A program made the position numbers and the translations under genes. A DNA stretch of 64,000 nt from Skermanella aerolata KACC 11604 (GTDB taxonomy: Bacteria > Pseudomonadota > Alphaproteobacteria > Azospirillales > Azospirillaceae), in contig NZ_AVFK01000001.1 of the NCBI RefSeq assembly GCF_000936425.1, positions 310,001 through 374,000 on the forward strand, in the 5' to 3' direction. Below the pieces are notes generated by a model, which was not told the DNA's origin, ran no database searches, and was given only the letters and a program-made list of their open reading frames with translations. Shown here one piece after another: positions 29,841 to 37,972 of this stretch (positions are counted from its first letter, which is position 1; every line of letters begins with the position of its first letter).

Positions 29841-31415
29841 ATGGGTGTTTTCTCTGCAAGCGCGGGGAGCCAGCTTCTCGGTTTCTTCACCGGCCGCAGG
29901 CCGAACCGTGCCGCCTCGCCCAGGCCGGCGCGGGAAGAAAGCGACGCGTGTGCGGAGCGGACGATTGGCCCTTCGATCCCCGAGGACGGCTTCCGGGCGG
30001 TGTCGGAATTCGACGGCAAGATGCTGGAGGCGATGTTCACCGAAGCCGGGGGAGGTGGCGGTGCCGGTGCCGGTGGCGGCGGCGATGGCGGTCTGGAAAT
30101 GGAGGACAACGCCAAGCGCCCCGGTGGGGAAGGTTCCCGCAACTGGGGAACCGATTACGGAGCCGCCGCTTCGGCTGTCGCCGCCCTGGATGTGCGAACC
30201 CTGACCACCCGAGCCGCGGCGGCAGTCGCAGTGGCGTCCGGCGACCTCGGCGCCGACGGCCTGTTCGATCAGGACAATGCCGACGGCTGGACGGAACTTC
30301 TGCAAAACGCGGGCGCTCCGCGCGAAAGCTTCGGTTTCGATGCCGGGTTTGCCGACGATGCCGAAGACGGCCGGATGACCGATCCCGAAAGTGGCGAAGG
30401 TTTCCCCAATCTGCGCGGTCGCGGGCACCTGCCCGATCTCAGCGAGGCGATCGGGGCGAGCGACGGCCTGAGGCAGCGGGTGGCCGATTTCATGTCTTCG
30501 GGCCAGGGTGGAGCGGACGCCGGCTTCCTGGTCACAGTGGAACGTGAGGTAACGGGAATCCTTTACGGCTGGGCTGGGATCGACGGAGTCGAAGGCGGCG
30601 CAGCCGACAGGGCACAGGCCAGCTTTCTGGACAGCTATTTCGGCAATGCTTCCGGCGTCGGGATCGCGAACGTCCTGCCGCCGGAAGAGATCTCCGGCCT
30701 GTTCGACGAGGTCCGCGATGCGGCGATGCTGAAACTGGCCGGGCAGGGGCCGGTAGCAGGCCTGTTCCGTGACTTGTCCTATGATGCGGACGCAGACCGC
30801 CTGACCGGCAGTGCAGCCATGGACCGGAACACGCTGACCGCAGCCGGCAGCAGCGCCGCCACCCTGGGGCCGGATGGCGAGGCCGGAGTCTGGCGGGCCT
30901 TGGCGGAGTTGACCCACAGCTTCGAAGCGGTGCTCGGATCATCCGGCGCATTGACGACGCTGTTCACGGACATCTGCGGCCGAGGGGCGGAACTGGCCGG
31001 CCGGGTAGGCGAAGGCATGCGCGTTTTCGGCATCGCCCCCGGCGGCCTGAAGGTCAAGTTGCCTGGGAGCGAAGACGCTGGCGAGGAGAGCGGGAGTACC
31101 GACGACGACGGCAGCGGGAGCGAAATGGAATCGACCGGCGCGGGAGAGGCCGACTCGGCACCGGACGGCCATGCCTCGGTCTTGAACCGGGATGCCTGCG
31201 ACCCAAGCCAGGACTGGTCTGTCCTGCCAGGCGGTTCGGGCACTTCACAGGGATTCGGCGGCCTGTTCGGAGATTACCCGGCCGACCGCTCCCAGTCGTG
31301 GGCTGCCACAAGCGACGGCTTCCAGTGGCAGTCCGCCGCCTTGTTCCAGATCCCGTCGATCGCAGGGTTTTCCATCTTCGACAGCTTCGGCCAGCCGGAA
31401 TTCCAGGCTGTATGA
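29841..31415 (+). CDS. Unrecognised large acidic Gly/Ala-rich protein
   Basis: A 524-residue protein that I cannot assign. It begins MGVFSASAGSQLLGFFTGRR. A pure Gly/Ala run lies near residues 69-82 (EAGGGGGAGAGGGGDGG) and a Ser/Asp/Glu-rich acidic run near 410-440. The centre (about 205-390) is more ordinary and predicted helical (VADFMSSGQGGADAGFLVTVEREVTGIL, ISGLFDEVRDAAMLKLAGQ). There is no signal peptide or membrane helix. CGGAG lies about nine bases before the ATG. Codon-level GC matches the neighbours. The next gene on the strand, after 170 AT-rich bases, is a soluble chemoreceptor. Confidence 0.7.
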   Translation: MGVFSASAGSQLLGFFTGRRPNRAASPRPAREESDACAERTIGPSIPEDGFRAVSEFDGKMLEAMFTEAGGGGGAGAGGGGDGGLEMEDNAKRPGGEGSRNWGTDYGAAASAVAALDVRTLTTRAAAAVAVASGDLGADGLFDQDNADGWTELLQNAGAPRESFGFDAGFADDAEDGRMTDPESGEGFPNLRGRGHLPDLSEAIGASDGLRQRVADFMSSGQGGADAGFLVTVEREVTGILYGWAGIDGVEGGAADRAQASFLDSYFGNASGVGIANVLPPEEISGLFDEVRDAAMLKLAGQGPVAGLFRDLSYDADADRLTGSAAMDRNTLTAAGSSAATLGPDGEAGVWRALAELTHSFEAVLGSSGALTTLFTDICGRGAELAGRVGEGMRVFGIAPGGLKVKLPGSEDAGEESGSTDDDGSGSEMESTGAGEADSAPDGHASVLNRDACDPSQDWSVLPGGSGTSQGFGGLFGDYPADRSQSWAATSDGFQWQSAALFQIPSIAGFSIFDSFGQPEFQAV

Positions 31416-31585
31416 AGGTAGCGTGTTTTCAACCATTGATACAGGAATCGAGATCGAATCCGATCGATCGATAGAGTGATCGTTTAAGTCATTCGCTAAT
31501 TAAGGTTCATTTAATAAACAAATGTGAGCATTTTGAAACGGAGGAATCAGAACTCCTGAACAATTAAAAATGGATCTGCCAGCCT

Positions 31586-32986
31586 ATGGACACCATGCTG
31601 AGCGGTAAGTCGTTCCTCATCGGCGCGGTAGCGCAGGAAGCGGGAACGCTGGGGATCGAAATCGCCGACGTCGCGGGCAGCGTCGAGGATGTCAGTTCGC
31701 GCATGGCGAAGAAGACAGAGATCTTCGCCGGGCTGAGTGGCGCCGCCCACAGCGTGACGAGCAGCAGCAGCCATATCGTCACAGCCGCGAAGGCGGCGCG
31801 CTCGGTCGCCCATGGAGCGCTGACCGAAGTGGAGCAGTCGCGCGGCCGTCTCAAGACCTCGCTGACCGACATCGGCGCCCTGGTCGAAGGTGTCACCGGC
31901 ATGGAAAGTCAGCTTGCCGGCCTGCGTGAAGCGCTGATCCGGATTGGCAAGGTCGCCCAGGAGATCAACGCGATCGCCAAGCAAACCAACCTGCTGGCAT
32001 TGAACGCGACGATCGAGGCGGCACGGGCGGGCGAGGCTGGACGCGGATCCGCCGTGGTCGCCGGCGAGGTGAAGGCTCTGGCCAGCAAGACGGGCGAGGC
32101 CACCGCCGAGATCGACACGACCTTGCGGTTTCTCAACGAACAGGCACGCCTGCTGATTGCCGAGAGTGGCGAGAGCATGGTCAAGGCGAAGGCCGTCGGA
32201 GCAGGCACCCAGGCGCTGGGGTCCATGATCGACATGGTCGGCACCGCGATGGTCGAGGTCGACCGGGAAACCGGACGGATCGACGATGCCGCCATGGTGA
32301 TCGGCGAGACGTCGCGGTCGTTCGAAGCCCGCATCGCCGACGTGACGGGCGACGTTCAGCTCTCCAGCAGCGACCTGAACTCCGCGCGCGACAGAGTCAA
32401 CAAGCTGCTTGGGGTCAGCGAAAGGCTGATCGGGATCATCGCCGAACTCGATGTCGAGACGATCGATACTCCCTTCATCCGGCATGCGCAGAACGCCGCC
32501 AGCCGCATCTCGGCTCTCTTCGAGGATGCGATCCGCTCCGGGAGGCTGACCGAGGACGCGCTGTTCGACGAAGCCTACCAGCCCATCCCCGGCACCGATC
32601 CACAGCAGCTGCGATCGCGCTTCACCGATTTCACGGACGCGATGCTGCCACCGATACAGGAGGCCCTGCTGGAGTCCGACAAGCGGATGGTGTTCTGCGT
32701 GACGGTGGACCGGAACGGCTATCTGCCGACCCATAACAGGAAGTTTTCCAAGCCTCATGGCGCCGATGTCGCCTGGAACACGGCAAACGGGCGTAATCGG
32801 CGGATCTTCGACGACCGCGTCGGTCTGGCCGCCGGCCGCAATACGCGGCCATTCCTTTTGCAGACCTACCGCCGGGACATGGGGGGTGGACAGTACTGCC
32901 TGATGAAGGATGTTTCGGCGCCGATTACCGTCGGGGGCCGTCATTGGGGCGGCCTGAGGCTTGGCTATACGGCGTCGACTTCCTGA
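31586..32986 (+). CDS. Soluble chemoreceptor with C-terminal sensor domain
   Basis: A 466-residue cytoplasmic methyl-accepting protein with reversed order: the signalling coiled coil comes first (hairpin tip [24 protein letters not shown] near residues 132-155) and a Cache-like ligand module comes last (about 300-466). The latter includes [41 protein letters not shown] and [26 protein letters not shown]. This architecture is common in rhizobia and Rhodospirillales; the ligand is unknown. No transmembrane segment is seen, so it should sense an internal signal. Preceded by an AT-rich gap with repeated GATCGA motifs. Confidence 0.9.
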   Translation: MDTMLSGKSFLIGAVAQEAGTLGIEIADVAGSVEDVSSRMAKKTEIFAGLSGAAHSVTSSSSHIVTAAKAARSVAHGALTEVEQSRGRLKTSLTDIGALVEGVTGMESQLAGLREALIRIGKVAQEINAIAKQTNLLALNATIEAARAGEAGRGSAVVAGEVKALASKTGEATAEIDTTLRFLNEQARLLIAESGESMVKAKAVGAGTQALGSMIDMVGTAMVEVDRETGRIDDAAMVIGETSRSFEARIADVTGDVQLSSSDLNSARDRVNKLLGVSERLIGIIAELDVETIDTPFIRHAQNAASRISALFEDAIRSGRLTEDALFDEAYQPIPGTDPQQLRSRFTDFTDAMLPPIQEALLESDKRMVFCVTVDRNGYLPTHNRKFSKPHGADVAWNTANGRNRRIFDDRVGLAAGRNTRPFLLQTYRRDMGGGQYCLMKDVSAPITVGGRHWGGLRLGYTASTS

Positions 32987-33092
32987 TTCGCGGCGGATAC
33001 GTCGTCAAACCAGGGGAATTATTGGCAACAAACGCGAACGAAATCCTGTTACCTTGGCAATGTGTCCTATAAAGCAGGGGTGAGGCTGCGAG

Positions 33093-33123
33093 TTTGCAGG
33101 AATATTCACTGATTTCTTGCAAA
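33093..33123. promoter_or_regulatory. Inverted repeat upstream of the XRE/S24-type regulator
   Basis: TTTGCAGGAA and TTCTTGCAAA match at nine of ten positions around an eleven-base spacer, 76 bases before the regulator start. It could be an autoregulatory operator; inferred from position only. Confidence 0.4.
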
Positions 33124-33198
33124 TGACGGCCCTGTCCTTGCGAACTTGCATGGACGCCATCATGGTGCCGCCGGTTTTCGCACTACGGGGTTCGGCCG

Positions 33199-33849
33199 AT
33201 GCAACAGATTAGATTATCGCTCTACCGCTGGCTGAAGTCCGTTATGGATGAGCGCGACTGGACGGCTTCCGCATGGGCCAGGCGCGCCGACGTCACGGCG
33301 ACCAACCTGACGCGCTTTCTGAAGGACCCGGGCAACGCCAGCATGCCGAGCGCCGAAACGATCGGAAAACTGGCTTTCGCCGCCGGATCGGAACCGCGCT
33401 TCCTGTCGACCAATACGCAGCTTTCGCCCTCCTGCCGCGTGCCCGTACTCAGCCATGACCAGATCCTGAGGGTGATGGCCCTGTCGCGTGCAGCCGCACA
33501 GGACTATGTCAGCGCCGCGCTGAATGGCGGTGGACCAAGCGTCCTGCTGGACCATCCGACATCGCCCCGTGCCTTCGCTCTCCAGATCAACTCGCTGCAC
33601 ATGAATGCCGGCGGCTTGCTGCCGCGCGACCAGATCGTGATCGAGCCGGTTGATCAAGTGCCGCCCCGCAAGGGCGACATGGTGATCACGGTCGATGGAA
33701 ACTCGATCTGCGCCTATCGCTACTACCATCCTCAACTGGTACCCATCAGCACCGATCCCGACTGCTGCCCCATGGTCGCCGAAGGCGCCGAGGTCGTCGG
33801 CGTCGCCATCCTCGTCGTCCGGCCGCTGCGCGCCGAGGCGGTCGTCTGA
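33199..33849 (+). CDS. XRE-type HTH regulator with S24/LexA-like C-terminal domain
   Basis: A 216-residue phage-repressor-like protein. An N-terminal helix-turn-helix (about 20-60: TASAWARRADVTATNLTRFLKD) is followed by a C-terminal S24-like fold (about 120-205: LQINSLHMNAGGLLPRDQIVIEP...PRKGDMVITVDGNSICAYRYY). The Ser of the S24 dyad may be kept (NSLHM), but where active members have VKR this reads AYR, so the catalytic Lys seems lost and self-cleavage is unlikely. It opens a same-strand block with exonuclease, annealing protein and SSB, which suggests it controls them. Confidence 0.85.
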   Translation: MQQIRLSLYRWLKSVMDERDWTASAWARRADVTATNLTRFLKDPGNASMPSAETIGKLAFAAGSEPRFLSTNTQLSPSCRVPVLSHDQILRVMALSRAAAQDYVSAALNGGGPSVLLDHPTSPRAFALQINSLHMNAGGLLPRDQIVIEPVDQVPPRKGDMVITVDGNSICAYRYYHPQLVPISTDPDCCPMVAEGAEVVGVAILVVRPLRAEAVV

Positions 33850-33927
33850 TACTGGCATGAGGCGATAACCACCGGTTTTCCAGCCTGCGGCGACTCGGAA
33901 ACTTGCCCGAGTCGGTTTCTCGATCTC

Positions 33928-33942
33928 GTTCCCATTTTGTTC
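33928..33942 (+). promoter_or_regulatory. LexA (SOS) box upstream of exonuclease-SSAP-SSB genes
   Basis: GTTC-CCATTTT-GTTC fits the alphaproteobacterial LexA operator exactly. It lies 94 bases before the exonuclease start and four bases from a 24-bp palindrome. Confidence 0.72.
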
Positions 33943-33945
33943 TTG

Positions 33946-33969
33946 GTTAATTGCGATTTCGCAGTTAAC
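33946..33969. promoter_or_regulatory. 24-bp operator-like palindrome overlapping the putative -35
   Basis: GTTAATTGCGA and TCGCAGTTAAC pair at ten of eleven positions around TT. Its right edge overlaps TTAACA (33965-33970), a plausible -35 with CATATA 16 bases on. Candidate binding site for the upstream XRE/S24-type regulator. Confidence 0.5.
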
Positions 33970-34036
33970 ATTGGGGAAACTATGCCCATATAGGGATGAC
34001 GCTGATGCGAAGGTGCAGCGGCTCAGGGATCGACAG

Positions 34037-34948
34037 ATGGCATTGTCCGAAGACCAGAAAGAGTTCCGGGCCGGGCGCATAGGGTCCAGCGACGCAGTCC
34101 GCATCATGGGCGGCGACTGGACGGCTCTATGGCTTGAGAAGACCGGCAAGGCGGCACCGCCTCGGCTGGACTTCGTTCCGGCAGTACAGATCGGCATTGC
34201 GACCGAACATCTCCACCCCCGCTTCTATACTTTTCGTACAGGAATAGGTGCCTATCCCGCCGATCACCGTACCTATGTGCATCCCAGGTTCGACCACATC
34301 GTCGCCAACCTGGACTTCATGACCTGGGAAACGCCTCCGCGCGACCCGATGGAGCCGCCCGACACCATTCTTGAGGCCAAGTTCCATTCCGGCTTCAAGA
34401 CCGACGAGGATCTGGCGACCAAATATTACTGGCAGCTTCAGCACCAGATGATGGTGTCCGGCTACGCGCACTGCATCCTGTCCGTCCTGCGCCCCACCGG
34501 TTATTCCTGCTTGACGGTCGAGCGTAACGACTCGGACGCCGGGCTGTTGCTTGAAACGATCCAGGCGTTCTGGTGGCATATCGAGAACGATATCGAACCC
34601 GGTGACCCGTTGCCGGTGGAAGCGCCCGATATCGAGGAAATGACCGTTCTCGACATGTCCATGCATAACCGCTTCGTCACAGTCGGCGGCGTGCTGAGCG
34701 ACAACCACGACCGGGTACAGGCGTACCGGGCGGCCGAGGCCGAGTTGAAGGCGATGATGCCGGCGGGTGCCCGCATTGCCTTCGTGCCGCCGTCCGACCC
34801 GGCGGCTCGCGGAATCGTCCTCAGCCGGTCGCGGGACGGCAAGCTGTCGCTGCGGCTCGGCGACCTGCCGCGCAAGTACCGGAACCGCTCGGAAACCTGG
34901 CTGCCTGAACCGGCTTCGGAGCCAGCTTACGACCTGCTGAACGACTGA
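34037..34948 (+). CDS. YqaJ-family (lambda-exonuclease-like) recombinase nuclease
   Basis: A 303-residue phage-type 5'-3' exonuclease that would resect double-strand ends for an annealing protein. The YqaJ opening RIGSSDAVRIMG is present, followed by IATEHLHPRFY, the metal-binding Asp region FDHIVANLDFM and the ILEAKFHSG block (Glu-x-Lys of the PD-(D/E)XK fold). YWQLQHQMMVSGY is the helix that closes the active site. The start at 34037 follows AGGGA; the frame 66 bases upstream lacks a site. The gene is followed by an annealing protein and an SSB, the usual two-component arrangement of phage Red systems. Confidence 0.88.
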   Translation: MALSEDQKEFRAGRIGSSDAVRIMGGDWTALWLEKTGKAAPPRLDFVPAVQIGIATEHLHPRFYTFRTGIGAYPADHRTYVHPRFDHIVANLDFMTWETPPRDPMEPPDTILEAKFHSGFKTDEDLATKYYWQLQHQMMVSGYAHCILSVLRPTGYSCLTVERNDSDAGLLLETIQAFWWHIENDIEPGDPLPVEAPDIEEMTVLDMSMHNRFVTVGGVLSDNHDRVQAYRAAEAELKAMMPAGARIAFVPPSDPAARGIVLSRSRDGKLSLRLGDLPRKYRNRSETWLPEPASEPAYDLLND

Positions 34949-34984
34949 GCTTTCTGACCTGATCGAGCCTTGGAGAACCGCAGC

Positions 34985-35779
34985 ATGCCACGCTTTGCAA
35001 AGCCGGCCGAAGGGCCGGAAACCGAACACGCCCCGGCCGGCGGCCAAGTGCCCATGCGCGACGACGCCATGCGTGACAACCCCGTCCGCGATAACATGGA
35101 GTTCTGGAACGCGCTGAAGCGGACCGACCCCAAGGCGACCAAGCCGTTCCAGCGGGCCGGCGGCTTCCGCGGCACCCAGATCGATCCGGCTTGGCGTCTC
35201 CAGATGATGACCGAAGTGTTCGGTCCGGTCGGCAAGGGATGGGGCTACGAACAGCTGGAGTGGACGATCGCCGAGCGCATGGTCTTCATCTGCTGCCGCG
35301 TCTGGTACGTCGATCCGCAGAGCGGCGAGAAGCATTTCACCGGGCCGCAATGGGGCGGCACCGAGATGGTCCGCCGCAACCGCGACGGTACCGAGCGTCC
35401 CGACGACGAATGCTTCAAGATGTCGATGACCGACGCCATCGGCAAATGCATGCTCCAGGTCGGCTTGGCCGCCGACATCTATTTGGGCCAGTTCGACGAC
35501 AGCAAGTACCGCGAGGAATCGGAAGTCTTCTACACGGTCAAGAGCAACCCGGACCTTCAGCCCCCGGCGGTCGAGAAGTTCGAGGCCGACCTGAAGGAGA
35601 AGCTGGACGCCATAGCCGATCTGGACGCGCTGGACGACTTGTGGCGCAGCGGCATCAACGCCCGGATCCGGGAAATCGGCTCGGTCGACAAGGCGGCGCA
35701 GAACCGCATGATTTCCGCTTTTTCGCAGAAGAAGAACGAGATCCTGAAACGCCACGAGAACGACCAGCAGGCGGCCTGA
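34985..35779 (+). CDS. Rad52-like (Sak3-type) single-strand annealing protein, tentative
   Basis: A 264-residue protein with an acidic, disordered N-terminus and a core from about residue 35: ALKRTDPKATKPFQRAGGFRGTQIDPAWRLQMMTEVFGPVGKGWGY, then CCRVWYVDPQSGEK and KMSMTDAIGKCMLQVGLAADIYLGQFDDSKY. This pattern is familiar from phage single-strand annealing proteins of the Rad52-related Sak/Sak3 group. A helical C-terminal tail follows. GGAG is nine bases before ATG 34985. Its place between an exonuclease and an SSB strongly supports an annealing role; the subfamily name is by eye only. Confidence 0.72.
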   Translation: MPRFAKPAEGPETEHAPAGGQVPMRDDAMRDNPVRDNMEFWNALKRTDPKATKPFQRAGGFRGTQIDPAWRLQMMTEVFGPVGKGWGYEQLEWTIAERMVFICCRVWYVDPQSGEKHFTGPQWGGTEMVRRNRDGTERPDDECFKMSMTDAIGKCMLQVGLAADIYLGQFDDSKYREESEVFYTVKSNPDLQPPAVEKFEADLKEKLDAIADLDALDDLWRSGINARIREIGSVDKAAQNRMISAFSQKKNEILKRHENDQQAA

Positions 35780-35788
35780 CGCCGCCTG
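35768..35788 (+). other. Hairpin spanning the annealing-protein stop codon
   Basis: CAGGCGGC / GCCGCCTG, eight perfect pairs around CTGAC that holds the TGA stop. No T-run follows, so it is more likely an attenuating or mRNA-stabilising structure between two co-transcribed genes than a terminator. Confidence 0.4.
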
Positions 35789-35810
35789 CCGCCGGTCAGG
35801 AGAATTCCCG

Positions 35811-36221
35811 ATGTATCAGCGCTTCATAGCCGTCGGCCGCCTTGGCCGCGATCCGGAAATCAGCATCACGGCCGGCGGCAGCCGCATGGCGAGCTTCAGT
35901 CTTGCGACCAGCGAAGTCGCCAAGGGCGAGGAACGCGCGGAGTGGCACCGTGTCGTCGTCTGGGACGAGCGGTTGGTCGACGTGATCGAACGCCGTGCCC
36001 GCAAGGGTACCCTGGTAGCGCTGGAAGGTCAGATCCGGACCCGCCGCTGGAGCGGCAGGGACGGCAAGGACAACCACTCGACCGAGGTCGTGCTGGACCG
36101 TTTCACCAGCCGTTTCCAGGTCCTGTCGGGCGCCCGCCCGCATGAGGAACCCGTGGACGGCGTCGAGACCAACCAGCCGGTATTCGACAAGAGATTCGCC
36201 TTCGATGAACTGCCGTTTTGA
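35811..36221 (+). CDS. ssb: Single-stranded DNA-binding protein
   Basis: A 136-residue OB-fold SSB. Family motifs: FIAVGRLGRDPEI, MASFSLATSE, EWHRVVVWDERLVDVIERRARKGTLVALEGQIRTR and VVLDRF. The linker is short and the C-terminal tip FDELPF matches the acidic protein-interaction tail (DDxPF-like), so it can recruit partners. AGGAG is correctly placed. It is shorter than a housekeeping SSB and is encoded right after an annealing protein, as in phages. The main chromosomal ssb is probably elsewhere. Confidence 0.93.
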   Translation: MYQRFIAVGRLGRDPEISITAGGSRMASFSLATSEVAKGEERAEWHRVVVWDERLVDVIERRARKGTLVALEGQIRTRRWSGRDGKDNHSTEVVLDRFTSRFQVLSGARPHEEPVDGVETNQPVFDKRFAFDELPF

Positions 36222-36320
36222 TGGGTGCGATATCGCATTTTTCGGCGGAGTCACCATCTTGATATCATTGCATAAATGCAGCTCCGCGCCCGGAGGAAGC
36301 CTCACTGGAGGACCCCTCGC

Positions 36321-36644
36321 ATGACCATGACCGACAACGCCGACATCGGCGAAATCTACCGCTCCCCCAGTGGTCTGCTGACGCGCACCGCCTGGGAAGA
36401 CGAACTGGAAAGCTCCTTCGACCAGATGCCGCGCTGGTATCGGTCTGCCGCTGAACGTGACCGCCGGTTCGCCCGCTGGGTTCACGCCGAAGCGAAAGGG
36501 CTTGCCTGCCACCTGGACCGTCTGGTCCGGCCCGATACCAAGCCGGCGCTCGCCCGCCATCTGCGTGCCGTCAGTCAAGCGCTCTGGGACGACGCCGACT
36601 GGGCGCGCCACCGCATCGACGGCAGCATGGACGAGGCCGCATGA
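36321..36644 (+). CDS. Small helical protein of the recombination module, unknown
   Basis: A 107-residue protein (MTMTDNADIGEIYRSPSG) that is rich in Arg and Trp and mainly helical (YRSAAERDRRFARWVHAEAKGL). GGAGG is well placed before the ATG. Its stop overlaps the next start (ATGA). No family recognised; linkage to ssb suggests a DNA-metabolism role, unproven. Confidence 0.7.
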   Translation: MTMTDNADIGEIYRSPSGLLTRTAWEDELESSFDQMPRWYRSAAERDRRFARWVHAEAKGLACHLDRLVRPDTKPALARHLRAVSQALWDDADWARHRIDGSMDEAA

Positions 36645-36988
36645 TGAGAAAGACATCCGAGATGACGCTGGAACAGCTTCAGAAGCGCCTGCGCGAGGCG
36701 CATGCCCGCATCGGCTTCGAAGGCCGCTTCGCTTTCACTATCGATCAATCCGCGGCGCTGAGTGCCGGCAACGGACACGGCGGTTGCTACGTCACCCATT
36801 GGTTTCGCCCGACGCCCTATGCCTTCGAGGACTGCAAGGCGGTAGGCGCCGGTTCCGTCGCCGACTGCATCGCGGCACTCGACCGCTATGTCGCCTCGTT
36901 CCCAAAGGCCATGACCAACGAGGAAGTCGGCATGACCCTGGGAGTCGTTCCCCGGCACGAGGAACGTTACGAGGTCGCCGCCGAATGA
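36641..36988 (+). CDS. Small protein of the recombination module, unknown
   Basis: A 115-residue protein, translationally coupled to the previous gene through ATGA. The N-terminus is a charged helix (TLEQLQKRLREAHARIG); the middle is GGCYVTHWFRPTPYAFEDCKAVGAGSVADCIAALDRYV. There is no signal peptide. No family recognised. Confidence 0.7.
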   Translation: MMRKTSEMTLEQLQKRLREAHARIGFEGRFAFTIDQSAALSAGNGHGGCYVTHWFRPTPYAFEDCKAVGAGSVADCIAALDRYVASFPKAMTNEEVGMTLGVVPRHEERYEVAAE

Positions 36989-37071
36989 GGATTGGCCTCT
37001 TCCGCCTTGGAAGAGGGTAGGTCGATCGTGAGCCTGCTGCTTCGAAGTCTACGGCCGCCAAGACGTGCCGG

Positions 37072-37332
37072 CTACAGACCTTCGTAGCGCGAGGCATACT
37101 TGCCGACATAACCCTTCATGCAGGCGCGGTGGAACCGTTGCGACTGCGTTTCCCAGTCGTCACCGGGCCTGACCCAGCTAACATAGGTGGTGCCGGTCCT
37201 GTGATCGGTCCGTAGATATCGTCCGATGCCCTTGTCGCCCGTGACCCACTGGCCCGGCTGTAGCCGCAGGGCTCCTTCCGACATCAGCATGGATATCTGC
37301 GACGTGAGCTGGATGGTTGGAAGATACCGCAT
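37072..37332 (-). CDS. Small protein, opposite strand inside the module, unknown
   Basis: An 86-residue protein (MRYLPTIQLTSQISMLMSEG) with a likely beta-rich centre: LRLQPGQWVTGDKGIGRYLRTDHRTGTTYVSWVRPGDDWE. The start at 37332 has GGAG upstream; 23 further in-frame residues to 37401 are unlikely. It is the only minus-strand gene of this block and is divergent from the recD2 operon. No family recognised. Confidence 0.6.
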   Translation of the reverse strand: MRYLPTIQLTSQISMLMSEGALRLQPGQWVTGDKGIGRYLRTDHRTGTTYVSWVRPGDDWETQSQRFHRACMKGYVGKYASRYEGL

Positions 37333-37509
37333 GATCGTTTCTCCGCAGCGAGGTCCGAAACCCCGGAACAGACATGCCGCAGGCCGGCGCGAGCCGCACA
37401 TCCGATAGGACGGCGGCGGGGCTTTGGAGCCTTGAAGGCAGCATTACGGGGACAGGTTATATGTGGTGTTTTTGGCACATCTTTCAAGACGTTCCATTGT
37501 TCTTGGTTG

Positions 37510-37531
37510 GAACAAATCATGAACGTATAAT
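37510..37531 (+). promoter_or_regulatory. SOS box inside the promoter of the recD2 operon
   Basis: Read on the minus strand, 37510-37524 is GTTC-ATGATTT-GTTC, a LexA operator nearly identical to the imuB one. It fills the spacer between TTGGTT (37503-37508) and TATAAT (37526-37531), a 17-base gap. Extra GTTC half-sites at 37491 and 37499 could extend LexA binding. Confidence 0.75.
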
Positions 37532-37579
37532 CTATTTCTGGACCTTCCATGGTCCTCATTGCGCTCAATCCTGGAAAAG

Positions 37580-37966
37580 ATGATGGCAACGACGAAAAAC
37601 CGCCCTTCCGACACTGTGTCGATGCGTGTCGAGCACGCCCTCAATCTTACCCGCGGCCGGCTGAAGCTGTGGCTGGTCTTCGAAGACGATGCCGCCGTGG
37701 CGGAAGCGCGCATCCTGATCCAGCAAAAGAAGGCTCGGCATCTGCTGGCGCTTTCCCGCAACGACCTCGAGCGCCGTCACGAGAAGGCGGTGCGTGAGAT
37801 CATGGAGCGCTATGCCGGCATCACTCAGCCCGCCGCCGCTCCGCCGGAGCCGGCAGCCGCCGTATTACCACAAGTCAAGCTTCCGCAAGCCAAGTTGCCG
37901 GAAGTAAAGCCCGTTCCTCGCCGCCGTGCCAAATCCCGGCAACATGCCGAAGCTCTTTCCGGTTAG
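37580..37966 (+). CDS. Small protein encoded ahead of recD2, unknown
   Basis: A 128-residue protein. It has a basic N-terminus, a helical core (EARILIQQKKARHLLALSRNDLERRHEKAVREIMERYAG) and a Pro/Lys-rich repeated tail (QVKLPQAKLPEVKPVPRRRAK) that may be disordered and DNA-binding. It is the first gene after the SOS-box promoter and stops 6 bases before recD2. Two ATGs in tandem start it, with GGAAAAG upstream. No family recognised. Confidence 0.65.
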   Translation: MMATTKNRPSDTVSMRVEHALNLTRGRLKLWLVFEDDAAVAEARILIQQKKARHLLALSRNDLERRHEKAVREIMERYAGITQPAAAPPEPAAAVLPQVKLPQAKLPEVKPVPRRRAKSRQHAEALSG

Positions 37967-37972
37967 GATGCA

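Noticed and set aside
31430-31480. Clustered GATCGA motifs after the acidic-protein gene
   Set aside because: The repeats are short and irregular, with no symmetric or periodic arrangement; probably chance.
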